Source: Nitriliruptoraceae bacterium (GTDB lineage Bacteria; Actinomycetota; Nitriliruptoria; Nitriliruptorales; Nitriliruptoraceae). Taken from it: 50,413 nt of DNA. This document shows positions 8,901 to 15,875 of this stretch, in pieces; the first letter of the stretch is position 1, and each line of letters opens with the position of its first letter. A program made the position numbers and the translations under genes. Where the stretch lies: contig PWLR01000161.1 in NCBI GenBank assembly GCA_003558435.1, positions 1 through 50,413 on the forward strand, in the 5' to 3' direction. The notes beneath the pieces were generated by a model that was given only the letters and a program-made list of their open reading frames with translations, was not told the DNA's origin and ran no database searches.

Positions 8901-9359
8901 GTCATCTCCCCGGTGCTGGGGCTTGCCCTGGGGCGGGGTGTCACGGCCGGGCTTGTGCTCCTTCGTCGCGTCCCGCGAGGTCGACGCCGGCGGCTCCGCG
9001 GGCGTGCGGCTCTCGCGGGGATCCTCGCCGGTGAGATCGACGAGCGTCTCGTCGATCCGTTCGCGTTCCTCCTCGAAGTCCGCGATCACCAGCGCCCGCT
9101 CCGGGCCGGTCACCTCGCGGCCGAGCCGGTCGATGGTCGCCTGGACCTCCTTGCGCAGCGCACGGAGCGCGGCGATCCAGTCGTCCTCGTGGTCCTCGAG
9201 CACGTCGAGGTCCGCGTCGGACGCCACGCCGTCGAGTTCCGCCTGGGCGAGCTTCTGGAACTCCACGACGGTGACGGGCGCGGTGCGGGTCGGTGTGCTG
9301 ATGGCTGCCTCTTCCCTGTGGAACGGGGCTGGTCGACCGAAGACGACATGTACGGGCAT
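5904..9359 (-). CDS. SNF2-family DEAD/DEAH helicase (HelZ-like)
   Basis: About 1,150 residues. The N-terminus (about 20-110) is a charged helical region, followed by a Gly/Asp/Arg-rich linker (about 130-190) and a middle domain that precedes the motor in actinobacterial HelZ-type proteins. Motor motifs are clear: Walker A LDMGLGKTP near 697, DEAQ box (VVLDEAQVIKN) near 795, motif III LTGTPIENGLGDLWALMDF, and motifs V/VI (SLKAGGTGLNLTAASHVV, DRVWRIGQTK) near 1075-1110. SNF2 enzymes translocate on double-stranded DNA and remodel protein-DNA complexes. The start is uncertain: an ATG at 9359 is used here, but GGAAGAGG at 9308-9315 precedes an ATC codon at 9302, and a GTG lies at 9266. The frame is also open up to an ATG at 9515. 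Confidence 0.85.
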   Translation of the reverse strand: MPVHVVFGRPAPFHREEAAISTPTRTAPVTVVEFQKLAQAELDGVASDADLDVLEDHEDDWIAALRALRKEVQATIDRLGREVTGPERALVIADFEEERERIDETLVDLTGEDPRESRTPAEPPASTSRDATKEHKPGRDTPPQGKPQHRGDDRSDGRGDGQGDDRGNGRANGQGKGRDKQDQTREPAAPTKVHEPQLQLSWHRGRIVAWSAGDHATEAAEDVLARLGKAGTTPDHWSPYDRIKLPSGGRAASVSAPVQTSLGWLVSLGAGADEEELGASVTWMGLAAALAVRLVAHGRMVPQLEKVGDAAGNRSDFAVRWEPTLIDHEELSGLTKSMPKTVGVLDRQRDARTVTRSVVSGFVDAICRDAAARVEVPAPPPHPHSASDVAEAVLGRLDGSTFEAPHQQGSEIRKGLKSWAEGVTGASKLALVVQLDPPDEGDAWHLRTLTSDGRRKDEPVEAAMSRANHDRKEAMKRELERLEGLYAPLMRGKDTRRGQVILSQDEAWELMTSIGPVLVAAGFEVRVPPLSKKKATPSLRLTSMGEQETAVGAQQLSDVRWSAVFDDVELSAEDIRRLAGESRPLVKSHGQWVEVAHADLEAAAAALAERADKTKLSGADMLRYALGLDGTALGSAVSVVGEGWAADLLRSAAQIPEHPPTRPPGFEGELRSYQANALAWLDFLDQAGLGGCLALDMGLGKTPTMLASLQANTEHGPALVIAPPAVVGNWASESAQFVPDLKVLVHHGAARADTAAIAAEVEGTDVLITTYGTAVRDIEALSAISWGKVVLDEAQVIKNPTSDTAQQLRRLEARTRVVLTGTPIENGLGDLWALMDFVNPGLVGERATFVAQMQKATEGGSGAESALRTLNGVLVFRRTKAEPVIAAELPDRIDALDHCPMTPEQIGLYQAVLDELVVETADDDAPKKKGAVLAAITALKQICNHPAAYTGEDGDLAGRSGKLARLEEIVDNVFESGERMLIFTHFATWGSKLATHLTERTGKTIHCYHGGLSRGARDTMIKDFQEGEGPGALVLSLKAGGTGLNLTAASHVVLYDRWWNPAVEDQARDRVWRIGQTKTVVAHRLVCPGTVDERVEEVVAGKRKIADIALPKSSSVGDLDSDQLRRALGIDPKMVLTDELADAELARGDAA

Positions 9360-9364
9360 GTACG
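9347..9364. repeat. Direct repeat CATGTACG spaced by 2 bp
   Basis: Two perfect copies of CATGTACG (9347-9354 and 9357-9364) have a 10-bp period, one helical turn, just upstream of the likely helicase start. This could be an operator; no regulator is identified. Confidence 0.4.
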
Positions 9365-9795
9365 AAGGGCACGATCGGGCCCCGCGCGAGGAGCGTTGCT
9401 GCTCGGCGTCGTCGCCGTTCCCCGGTGGATCCGGCGAGGGGCCGTCGCGGCCGGACTTCTTCGGTCGCGTCCCTCGCCCTTGATGCCCCGCTCGGTGACC
9501 ACCATGATCCGTCATGGGCGGTCGGCAGCGGTCGACCGTGCTACCGGCGTCCGGGATGCACCACGATCAGAGGATGCTGAGGTCGAGGAGGCGATCGCGC
9601 TGCTGTCCCACGATGCAACGGCGTTCGGCCGAGCTGCGGGGGCGTGGGCAGCGTACCCCGATGATCGGCCACGGCGCAGCATCGTGCACCCTGGCCGAGT
9701 GAACCCCTCCTCCGGCCCCCCGGCTCCGGGGCCGTGTCGGAGCCCTCGTCTACGGTCCCGACCTGCAACCCGGCCCCGAGCCCGAGCGGATCACC
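9360..9795. other. Divergent intergenic region between helicase and exonuclease VII genes
   Basis: About 436 bp separate the two genes if the helicase begins at 9359. It holds one half of the CATGTACG repeat next to the helicase and a TACGGT -10 candidate next to xseA. Short open frames cross it, but none has a convincing ribosome site or recognisable product. I see no RNA gene. Confidence 0.5.
9751..9756 (+). promoter_or_regulatory. Putative -10 hexamer TACGGT for xseA
   Basis: TACGGT matches TANNNT and would give a leader of about 33 nt before the GTG of xseA. Confidence 0.3.
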
Positions 9796-11088
9796 GTGCC
9801 CGACACCTCCGATGCGCCGAACCTGCCACCGAGGCACACGCCCACCTCGCTGTTGGAGGAGGTCGGGCATGCCCTGGGCGCCGCCTTCGACGCGCCGGTG
9901 GTGCTCGAGGGGCGGGTCGTGGGGGTCCGGGTGTCGAAGGGTTGGACCACGCTGACGCTCGGGGACGCGGAGCCCTCGGGCCGGTTCCCCACTCGCCTGC
10001 AGGTCTCGCTCGATCCGCGGGTCGGTGCGAGGACACGGTCCGAGGCCCTCGCCGAACAGACACTCGTGCAGGTCACGGGGCGGGTGCAGCTGTGGGTCAA
10101 CCGGGCGGAGGTCCAGCTCAAGGCCGTCGAGGTGGTGCGGGTCGGTCACAGCCAGACGCAACAGGGGTTCGAACTCGCCCGCGCGGCCATCGCCACGGAG
10201 CGTCTGGGGGAGCGCCGACCCGCGCTGCCGTTGTTCCTGCGCCGGGTGCTCCTGCTCGCCCCGGTGGGGACGACACTGGGCGATCTGACCCGCGACCTCG
10301 GCGGTTGGCAACCGCCGCAGATCGTGCACGTGCCGATCCCGGGTGATTCACCGGACCTGCACCACCTGATCGACACGGCCTGTGCCGAGCACCGGGACGT
10401 GGACGTGGTCGTCGTCGCCCGGGGCGGGGCCATCGAGGCGATCTCCGGGTGGGACGACCTGCAGCTGCTGCGCTGCCTCGACCGGCTGCAGGGCGAGGGG
10501 GTGCCGATCCTGCTGGCCGTCGGGCACGCCGACCACACCCCGCTCGTCTACCGGGTCGCCTCCCACACGGTGCGCCACACCGCCGAGGCGGGCCGATGGC
10601 TGGCCGACCACAACCGGTCGGCGGCCGGACGGATCCGCGATCTCGAGGTCGTGCCCGCCATGCTGGCCCGACGACTCCAGGACCAACGTGAGCGCGTCGA
10701 GGTGGCCGAGCACCACCTGGCCGGGGCGCTGCGCTCCGCGCTACGACGTCGGCGGACCGATCTACGGGCCACCTCCGGCCGACTCACCGACGCGATGGCG
10801 GTCCGGCTCCAGCAGCTGCAGGCCCGGTGTGACGCGGCGACCGCGACCCTGCCGCTCGCCCTGGCGCGCCGGGTGGCGGAACACGCACGCCGCGTCGAGC
10901 TCGCGGCAGCGACGTTGGACGGCTTCCGTACCGGCATCGCGCTCGTCACCGCCGCCGACGGCGCCCCCGCCCGGTTCGAGGTCGGCGAGTCACTCCGGAT
11001 CGAGGTCGCCCAGGCCACCGTCACGGCCCGGATCGAGACCGTCACCCATCACGACCCCACCATCCGCGAACAGGAGCATCCCGCATGA
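9796..11088 (+). CDS. xseA: Exodeoxyribonuclease VII large subunit-like protein (degenerate active site)
   Basis: The 430-residue protein follows the XseA plan. An N-terminal OB-fold (about 30-115) has the VRVSKGWTTLTL strand. A catalytic region (about 140-265) follows, with APVGTTLGDLTRDL, VVARGGAIEAISGWDD and LAVGHADHT. A long coiled coil (about 280-390) and a small C-terminal strand region complete it. Exonuclease VII degrades single-stranded DNA. The Asp of GTTLGD, the Arg of RGG and the His of VGH are kept. The usual GHETD motif reads GHADH, and the normally conserved DLRAPTP stretch is replaced by SHTVRHTAE. It is therefore either a diverged nuclease or a homologue with altered chemistry. 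GTG start; the stop overlaps the next ATG (ATGA). Confidence 0.75.
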   Translation: MPDTSDAPNLPPRHTPTSLLEEVGHALGAAFDAPVVLEGRVVGVRVSKGWTTLTLGDAEPSGRFPTRLQVSLDPRVGARTRSEALAEQTLVQVTGRVQLWVNRAEVQLKAVEVVRVGHSQTQQGFELARAAIATERLGERRPALPLFLRRVLLLAPVGTTLGDLTRDLGGWQPPQIVHVPIPGDSPDLHHLIDTACAEHRDVDVVVVARGGAIEAISGWDDLQLLRCLDRLQGEGVPILLAVGHADHTPLVYRVASHTVRHTAEAGRWLADHNRSAAGRIRDLEVVPAMLARRLQDQRERVEVAEHHLAGALRSALRRRRTDLRATSGRLTDAMAVRLQQLQARCDAATATLPLALARRVAEHARRVELAAATLDGFRTGIALVTAADGAPARFEVGESLRIEVAQATVTARIETVTHHDPTIREQEHPA

Positions 11089-11309
11089 ACGAACAGCCAG
11101 ACCAGCCAGACCAGCCCGACGCGATCGACGTCGACGAGCAGCTCGCCGAGGTGGAGCGGTTCATCGCGGCGGTGCAATCCGGGTCGATCGGGACCAGCGA
11201 GGCGATGGCGGCCTACCGCGACACGCACCGCCCCGCGATCACCCGGCTGCGCGCCGAGCTCGACACCTTCGAGGCGCTGCTGGCGCCCGACCTCGGGCCG
11301 GAGGCCTGA
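11085..11309 (+). CDS. xseB: Exodeoxyribonuclease VII small subunit-like protein
   Basis: The 74-residue helical protein matches XseB in size and layout: a first helix (DEQLAEVERFIAAVQSGSI), a short turn, a TSEAMAAYRDTHRPAI segment at the place of the SLEEALALYERG motif, and a final helix. Identity is low, so the call rests mainly on position, since it begins within the ATGA overlap with the large subunit gene. XseB binds along the coiled coil of XseA and is needed for activity in E. coli. The N-terminus carries a short DQPDQPD repeat. Its divergence parallels that of the large subunit. Confidence 0.6.
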   Translation: MNEQPDQPDQPDAIDVDEQLAEVERFIAAVQSGSIGTSEAMAAYRDTHRPAITRLRAELDTFEALLAPDLGPEA

Positions 11310-11311
11310 AC

Positions 11312-11343
11312 CGCGGTGCCCGGTGCCCGCGGTGCCCGGTGCC
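11312..11343. repeat. 16-bp perfect tandem duplication between convergent genes
   Basis: CGCGGTGCCCGGTGCC occurs twice in tandem, followed by a partial third unit, in the 60-bp gap between the ends of xseB and the YeiH gene. It is also internally repetitive. No clear terminator hairpin is seen. Confidence 0.7.
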
Positions 11344-11369
11344 CGGTCCCTGGTCGCAGGTGTCGGGTG

Positions 11370-12404
11370 TCAGGTCCCGAGCCAGGTGGCGAACACCAGT
11401 CCGACGACCGCGAGGGTCACCGCCGCGCCGAAGCCGACGAGGAAGGGGCGGATCCCGACCTCGCGGAGCTGATCGATCCGGGTGCTGCAGCCGACCGCGG
11501 CGATCGCGACGGTGATCAGCGCGGTGGCCGCGGTGCCGAAACCGTCGGCGAGATCGTCGCCGAGCACGCCCAGCGAACGCAGCCCGGCCAGCGCCAGGAA
11601 CCCGACCAGGAACAGCGGGAACGCCTTGAGCGCCGACGCACGCACGTCCGCGTCCGAGGCTGCCTCGGCGGTGAGCGCCCGTCGAGCCGCCCACCAGGCG
11701 ATCAGCAGGATCAGCGGCGCCATGAAGGCGTTGCGCACCAGCTTGACGACCGTGGCCACCTCGAGCGCCTCGGGGGAGTAGGCGGCGCCGGCCGCGACCA
11801 CCTGGCTGGTGTCGTTGATCGAGAGTCCGGCCCAGAAGCCGAACACCCGGTCGGGCATGTCGACCACCAGCGCGATCACCGGGAACAGCAACAGGGCGGC
11901 GGTGCCGAAGATGGTGATCGTGGCCACGGCGAAACTGATCTCGCGGTCCTCCGCGTCGATGATCGGCGAGGTCGCCACGATCGCGGAGTTGCCGCACACG
12001 GCCGTGCCGACGCCGATCAGCACCGCGAGTCGCGGAGGTACGCCCGCGATCCGGCCGGCGAGGGCGACGGTCAGGAACGCCGCGGTCATGCACAACACCA
12101 CCACGCCCACGGCGGGCCCGCCGATCGAGGCGACGTCGGCCACGGTCAGCCGGGCGCCCAGCAGCACGACCCCGATGCGCAGGACGCGTTTGCTCGCGAC
12201 CTCCAAGCCCGGCCCGGTCGCGGCCGGCAGCGTGACCAGGTTGCCGACGAGCAGGCCGAGCACCACCGCGATCAGCACCGGACCCAGCGTGGGTGGCAAC
12301 AGCTGGGCGAGACCGAACGCCGCGGTCGCCACGGCCGTCGCCAGACCGAGTCCGGGCAGGGTGCGCCGGGTCCATCGGAGCGCGGGTGAGCGCACGGCGG
12401 GCAT
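11370..12404 (-). CDS. YeiH/UPF0324 family putative sulfate exporter
   Basis: The 344-residue integral membrane protein begins at the ATG at 12404; upstream in-frame codons would add 71 residues without membrane character and were rejected. Family signatures are visible: GPVLIAVVLGLLVGN, KRVLRIGVVLLGARLT, AVCGNSAIVA (about residue 125) and FWAGLSINDTSQVVAAG (about 200). UPF0324 proteins have about ten membrane segments and are proposed sulfate or anion exporters on thin experimental evidence. Together with the TauE-like gene the window has two unlinked candidate sulfur-anion permeases. It is convergent with xseB and divergent from pgeF. Confidence 0.85.
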   Translation of the reverse strand: MPAVRSPALRWTRRTLPGLGLATAVATAAFGLAQLLPPTLGPVLIAVVLGLLVGNLVTLPAATGPGLEVASKRVLRIGVVLLGARLTVADVASIGGPAVGVVVLCMTAAFLTVALAGRIAGVPPRLAVLIGVGTAVCGNSAIVATSPIIDAEDREISFAVATITIFGTAALLLFPVIALVVDMPDRVFGFWAGLSINDTSQVVAAGAAYSPEALEVATVVKLVRNAFMAPLILLIAWWAARRALTAEAASDADVRASALKAFPLFLVGFLALAGLRSLGVLGDDLADGFGTAATALITVAIAAVGCSTRIDQLREVGIRPFLVGFGAAVTLAVVGLVFATWLGT

Positions 12405-12430
12405 GGACGGACTCCGGATCGACGGCCGGG

Positions 12431-12436
12431 ACGGTA
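12431..12436 (-). promoter_or_regulatory. Putative -10 hexamer TACCGT for the YeiH gene
   Basis: On the minus strand this reads TACCGT, about 26 bp before the ATG at 12404. It sits back-to-back with the pgeF promoter. Confidence 0.3.
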
Positions 12437-12474
12437 CTGGGCGCGTGGTCGCACCCCCGCGAGCTGCGTCGTAG

Positions 12475-12480
12475 TAGCGT
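12475..12480 (+). promoter_or_regulatory. -10 hexamer TAGCGT of a probable leaderless pgeF transcript
   Basis: TAGCGT ends 6 nt before the ATG of pgeF, and there is no Shine-Dalgarno sequence in those 6 nt. Transcription would begin at or next to the A of the start codon. Confidence 0.5.
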
Positions 12481-12486
12481 CCGCGC

Positions 12487-13395
12487 ATGACCAGCAGCGC
12501 TCCAGCTCCCGAACCCGCCGCCGACCCCGCCGCCGGGCAGATCGCCGAACGCGGTGGCCTGCCGGTGCTCGAGTGGTCGATCTTCGCCGACCATCCGATC
12601 GACGTGGCGGTGACCACCCGGGACGGTGGCGTGTCGGAGGGGCCCTACGAGAGCCTCAACCTGGGCCTGCACGTGGGCGACGAGCCGGACCGTGTGGTCG
12701 AGAACCGCGCCCGCGCGGCAGCCGCGATCGGTCTGGGGCTCGACGAGCTGGTGTTCTGCAACCAGGCGCACGGCCGCGCCGTCGCCCGGGTCGACGCGCA
12801 CGACCGCGGGCGTGGGACCCGCACGGCGGATACGGCCATCCCGGGGGCGGATGCGCTGATCACCCGGACCCCGGACGTCGGGCTCGTGGTGATGATGGCC
12901 GACTGCGTCCCGATCGTGCTCTACGACCCGGTCACGGCGTCGCTCGCCTGCATCCACGCCGGGTGGCGGGGGACGGTGGCACGGGTGGTCGCGGCGACCG
13001 TGGAGCGTCTGGTCGCCGACGGCAGCCGGCCGGGGGACCTGCTGGCGGGGATCGGGCCCGCGATCCCCTACGAGCGCTACCAGGTCGGTCCGGAGGTCGC
13101 CCGGGCCGCGCGCGAACAGCTGGGCGAGGACGCGGACGGGGTGGTCGTCCCCGACGGTGAGGGTCGGTGGCGCTTCGATCTCTGGGAGGCCAACCGGCGG
13201 TCACTGCGCCGCGCCGGGGTACCGGCGACCAGCATCGAGCTGGCCGCGATCCCGACCGGCGCCGACGGGCCCTTCTTCTCCGATCGCGCCGTGCGTCCCT
13301 GCGGACGGTTCGCCGCGTTGGCGCGTCTCCGGCCCCCTGGCCCGACCCCTGGCCCGACCGCTGGCCCGACCCCGCCTGCGAAGGAGCGTCGATGA
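12487..13395 (+). CDS. pgeF: PgeF/YfiH-type multicopper-fold purine nucleosidase (laccase-domain protein)
   Basis: The 302-residue protein carries the YfiH signatures: VTTRDGGVSEGPYESLNLG near residues 40-58, NQAHG near 95, MMADCVPIVLYD near 137-148, HAGWRGT near 157, and FFSDR near 263. The Cys and His residues of ADC and HAGW are the metal ligands in this family. Members are purine nucleoside phosphorylases or deaminases, or peptidoglycan-editing factors as in E. coli PgeF. The C-terminus ends in a Gly-Pro-Thr-Pro repeat encoded by a 12-bp tandem triplication. It is the first gene of an operon whose members all overlap by 4 bp. Confidence 0.88.
   Translation: MTSSAPAPEPAADPAAGQIAERGGLPVLEWSIFADHPIDVAVTTRDGGVSEGPYESLNLGLHVGDEPDRVVENRARAAAAIGLGLDELVFCNQAHGRAVARVDAHDRGRGTRTADTAIPGADALITRTPDVGLVVMMADCVPIVLYDPVTASLACIHAGWRGTVARVVAATVERLVADGSRPGDLLAGIGPAIPYERYQVGPEVARAAREQLGEDADGVVVPDGEGRWRFDLWEANRRSLRRAGVPATSIELAAIPTGADGPFFSDRAVRPCGRFAALARLRPPGPTPGPTAGPTPPAKERR
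13336..13371. repeat. 12-bp tandem triplication in the 3' end of pgeF
   Basis: Three near-identical copies of CCTGGCCCGACC keep the reading frame and encode GPTP/GPTA repeats in the PgeF tail. Confidence 0.75.
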
Positions 13396-14192
13396 GGATC
13401 CCGCGCCACCCGGGCCTGCAGCTCGACGTCGACGGGGCGGTCGCGCGGTTGGTGCTCGACCGGCCCGAGGTGCTCAACGCCCTGTCGGTCGAACTGCTCG
13501 ACGGGATCGTCGAGATGTGTCGGTTCATCGACGATCAGCCGGAGATCCGCGTCGTGATCGTCACCGGAGCGGGGCGGACCTTCTCCGCCGGCGCCGACCT
13601 CGACACGATCCAACGGTTGCTGCAGGACGGACCGGACGCACGCCATGCCGCCGATGCGGGGGACCGGGCGGCCTCGGCGATCGAGTCGTTGCGGGCGGTG
13701 ACCATCGCCTCCGTGCACGGGCGGTGCGTCGGGGGCGGGGTGGTGCTGGCGCTGGCCTGTGACCTGCGGTTCGCCGCCGCCGGAGCGCGGTTCTCGATCC
13801 CGGAGATCGACCTCGGGATCCCGCTGGCCTGGGGCGGTGTCCCGCGCCTGCTCCGCGAGGTCGGGCCCGGCGTCGCCCGCGACCTGATCCTCACCGGGCG
13901 CGAGTTCGGCGCGGGATCGGCCCTGGCCAACGGCGTGGTCTCCCGGGTGCTGGCCGACGACCGTCTGGACGCCGAGGTGGCCGAGGTCGCGGCCGAGCTG
14001 ACCGCGAAGGCGTCGCTGCCGGTGCGCGCGACGCTGGACGCGATCGCGGCGGTGACCGGCGCCGGGACCCCGCAGGGGTGGTCGGACGCGGACACGCTGC
14101 TGACCGCGGTACGCGACCCGGAGTCGCGCGCCGTCGCGGCGCGCTACCTCGGCGGTCTGCGCGGCGAGCCCGGCACGGCGGACCAGGCGTGA
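13392..14192 (+). CDS. Enoyl-CoA hydratase/isomerase family protein (crotonase fold)
   Basis: The start is the ATG in the ATGA overlap with pgeF, preceded by AAGGAG; it gives 266 residues. Crotonase features are clear: DRPEVLNALS near 24, the oxyanion-hole segments GRTFSAGADLDTI (about 57-68) and GRCVGGGVVLALACDLRFA (about 108-126), then FSIPEIDLGIPLAWGG (about 131). Of the two hydratase glutamates, the one normally in GGGCEL is Val here (GGGVVL), while the Glu of PEIDLG is kept. One-glutamate members are usually isomerases, thioesterases or other acyl-CoA enzymes, so true hydratase activity is doubtful. The stop overlaps the GTG of the next gene. Confidence 0.82.
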   Translation: MRIPRHPGLQLDVDGAVARLVLDRPEVLNALSVELLDGIVEMCRFIDDQPEIRVVIVTGAGRTFSAGADLDTIQRLLQDGPDARHAADAGDRAASAIESLRAVTIASVHGRCVGGGVVLALACDLRFAAAGARFSIPEIDLGIPLAWGGVPRLLREVGPGVARDLILTGREFGAGSALANGVVSRVLADDRLDAEVAEVAAELTAKASLPVRATLDAIAAVTGAGTPQGWSDADTLLTAVRDPESRAVAARYLGGLRGEPGTADQA

Positions 14193-15874
14193 GCGGTGCC
14201 GCCGACACGCTGTTCGTCGACGGCGCCGTGTGGACCGCCGGCACCGGCCCGACCGCCGTGGGCCCGACCGACGCCGTCGCGGTCGTGGACGGCAGGATCG
14301 TGGCGTTCGGCCACGACGCCCGGGCCCTGCGGGGCGCCGGGACCGAGATCGTCGACCTGGCCGGTGGCAGCCTGCTGCCCGCGTTCCGTGACGGCCATCT
14401 CCATCCCCTGGCCGGCGGCGCCGAGAGCCTCGACTGCGATCTGGTGGACGCCGTCGACGTCGACGACGTGCTCGCCCGGGTGGCCGCCTTCGCGACCGCG
14501 GAGCCCGGGCTGCCCTGGGTGCTCGGCTGGGGCTACCCGCCCGAGATCCTGCCCGGCGGGATCGGCCACGCCACGGTGCTCGACGCGATCGTCGCGGACC
14601 GACCGGTCGCGCTGTGGTCCTCCGATCATCACATGGTCTGGTGCAACTCCCGTGCCATGCAGGTGGCGGGGATCACCGCCGGGACGGCCGACCCCGCCCG
14701 CGGCACGATCCTGCGCGACGACGGTGGGCAACCGGTCGGCACGCTGCTCGAGGAGGCCGAACTGCTGCTGCAGGCGCACGTGCCGCCGCGGGGGCTCGCG
14801 AAGGAGGCCCGGGGCTTCGAGGTGGGGCTCGCACGGATGGCCGACGCCGGGTTGGTCTTCGGCCAGGACGCGTGGACCCAGCCGGAGCGGTTGCCCGCGT
14901 ACCTGCGTGTGGCGGGGGCCGGCGGCCTGAGCGCGGACATCGACCTCGCCTTCAAGGTCGAGCCGGACCGGTGGCGCGAGCAGGTGTCCGAGTTCGTCGC
15001 CGCCAGACACCTCGCGGCCACGGCGCAGGCGCAGCGCGCAGCGGACGGGGTACCGGGTGGACGGCTCACCGCGACCACCGTCAAGTTCTTCGTCGACGGG
15101 GTCATCGAAGGCGGGACCGGACACCTCACCGCCCCCTACGAGGCGTCGTTCGGCGGTGCGCACGCGTGTGGTGACGACCACGGCATCGCGAACTGGGACC
15201 CGGGTGAGATGATCGAGGCGGCCGCGGCCATGGACGAGGCCGGCTTCCAGCTGCACTGCCACGCCATCGGGGACGGGGCGGTGCGTTCGACGTTGGACAC
15301 CGTCGAGGCGGTGGCCGTGCGCAACGGCCCACGCGATCGACGGGCCGTGGTGGCCCACACCCATCTGGTGCACCCCGACGACCTGCCCCGCTTCGCGCAG
15401 CTGGGCGTGATCGCCAACCTCGAACCGCTGTGGGCGCAACCCAACGCCATCATGACCGAACTCACCGAACCGCGCCTGGGGCCCGAACGCAGCCGCTGGC
15501 AGTACCCGATCGGGGCACTGCTCCGCTCCGGGGCCCACGTCTCGTTCGGCAGCGACTGGCCGGTGTCGTCACACGAGCCGCTGCGCGGCATCGCGGTGGC
15601 GGTGACCCGGCAGACCCCGGAGGGTCGACCGGAGGGGGGCTGGCTCCCCGAACAGCGCATCTCGCTGGACGAGGCGCTGCAGGCCTACACCTCGGGGACC
15701 GCCTACCAGGCCCACGATGAGCACGACACGGGACGCATCGCGCTCGGTCGGCACGCGGACCTGCTCGTCACCGACGAGGACCTGACCCGTGTGGCGCCGT
15801 TGGAACTGGCCGAGGTCGGGGTGGTGGGCACCTGGCGTCGGGGCCGGCGTGTCCACGGGCACGCCACCGCCTGA
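14189..15874 (+). CDS. YtcJ-like metal-dependent amidohydrolase
   Basis: The GTG within the GTGA overlap gives 561 residues, the family norm of about 540-570. Seen in order: an N-terminal composite beta-sandwich strand (VDGRIVAFG), the HxH metal motif FRDGHLHP near 69, KFFVDGVIEGGTGH near 300, the metal His segment LHCHAIGDGAV near 356, HTHLVHP near 390 and the catalytic Asp in SFGSDWPVSS near 455. This is the YtcJ branch of the amidohydrolase superfamily, acting on N-acyl or other amide bonds; the substrate cannot be read from sequence. It probably ends the pgeF-crotonase operon. It is convergent with the transpeptidase, with one base between stop codons. Confidence 0.85.
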   Translation: MSGAADTLFVDGAVWTAGTGPTAVGPTDAVAVVDGRIVAFGHDARALRGAGTEIVDLAGGSLLPAFRDGHLHPLAGGAESLDCDLVDAVDVDDVLARVAAFATAEPGLPWVLGWGYPPEILPGGIGHATVLDAIVADRPVALWSSDHHMVWCNSRAMQVAGITAGTADPARGTILRDDGGQPVGTLLEEAELLLQAHVPPRGLAKEARGFEVGLARMADAGLVFGQDAWTQPERLPAYLRVAGAGGLSADIDLAFKVEPDRWREQVSEFVAARHLAATAQAQRAADGVPGGRLTATTVKFFVDGVIEGGTGHLTAPYEASFGGAHACGDDHGIANWDPGEMIEAAAAMDEAGFQLHCHAIGDGAVRSTLDTVEAVAVRNGPRDRRAVVAHTHLVHPDDLPRFAQLGVIANLEPLWAQPNAIMTELTEPRLGPERSRWQYPIGALLRSGAHVSFGSDWPVSSHEPLRGIAVAVTRQTPEGRPEGGWLPEQRISLDEALQAYTSGTAYQAHDEHDTGRIALGRHADLLVTDEDLTRVAPLELAEVGVVGTWRRGRRVHGHATA

Positions 15875-15875
15875 C

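Noticed and set aside
9514..9702. A 62-codon frame between the helicase and xseA
   Set aside because: No ribosome site, Arg-rich composition and no recognisable motif; treated as noncoding.
6111..10346. A 1,411-codon open frame on the plus strand across the helicase gene
   Set aside because: It is antisense to the clear SNF2 motifs, has Arg/Gly/His-rich composition with no domain, and arises from G/C third-position bias on the other strand.
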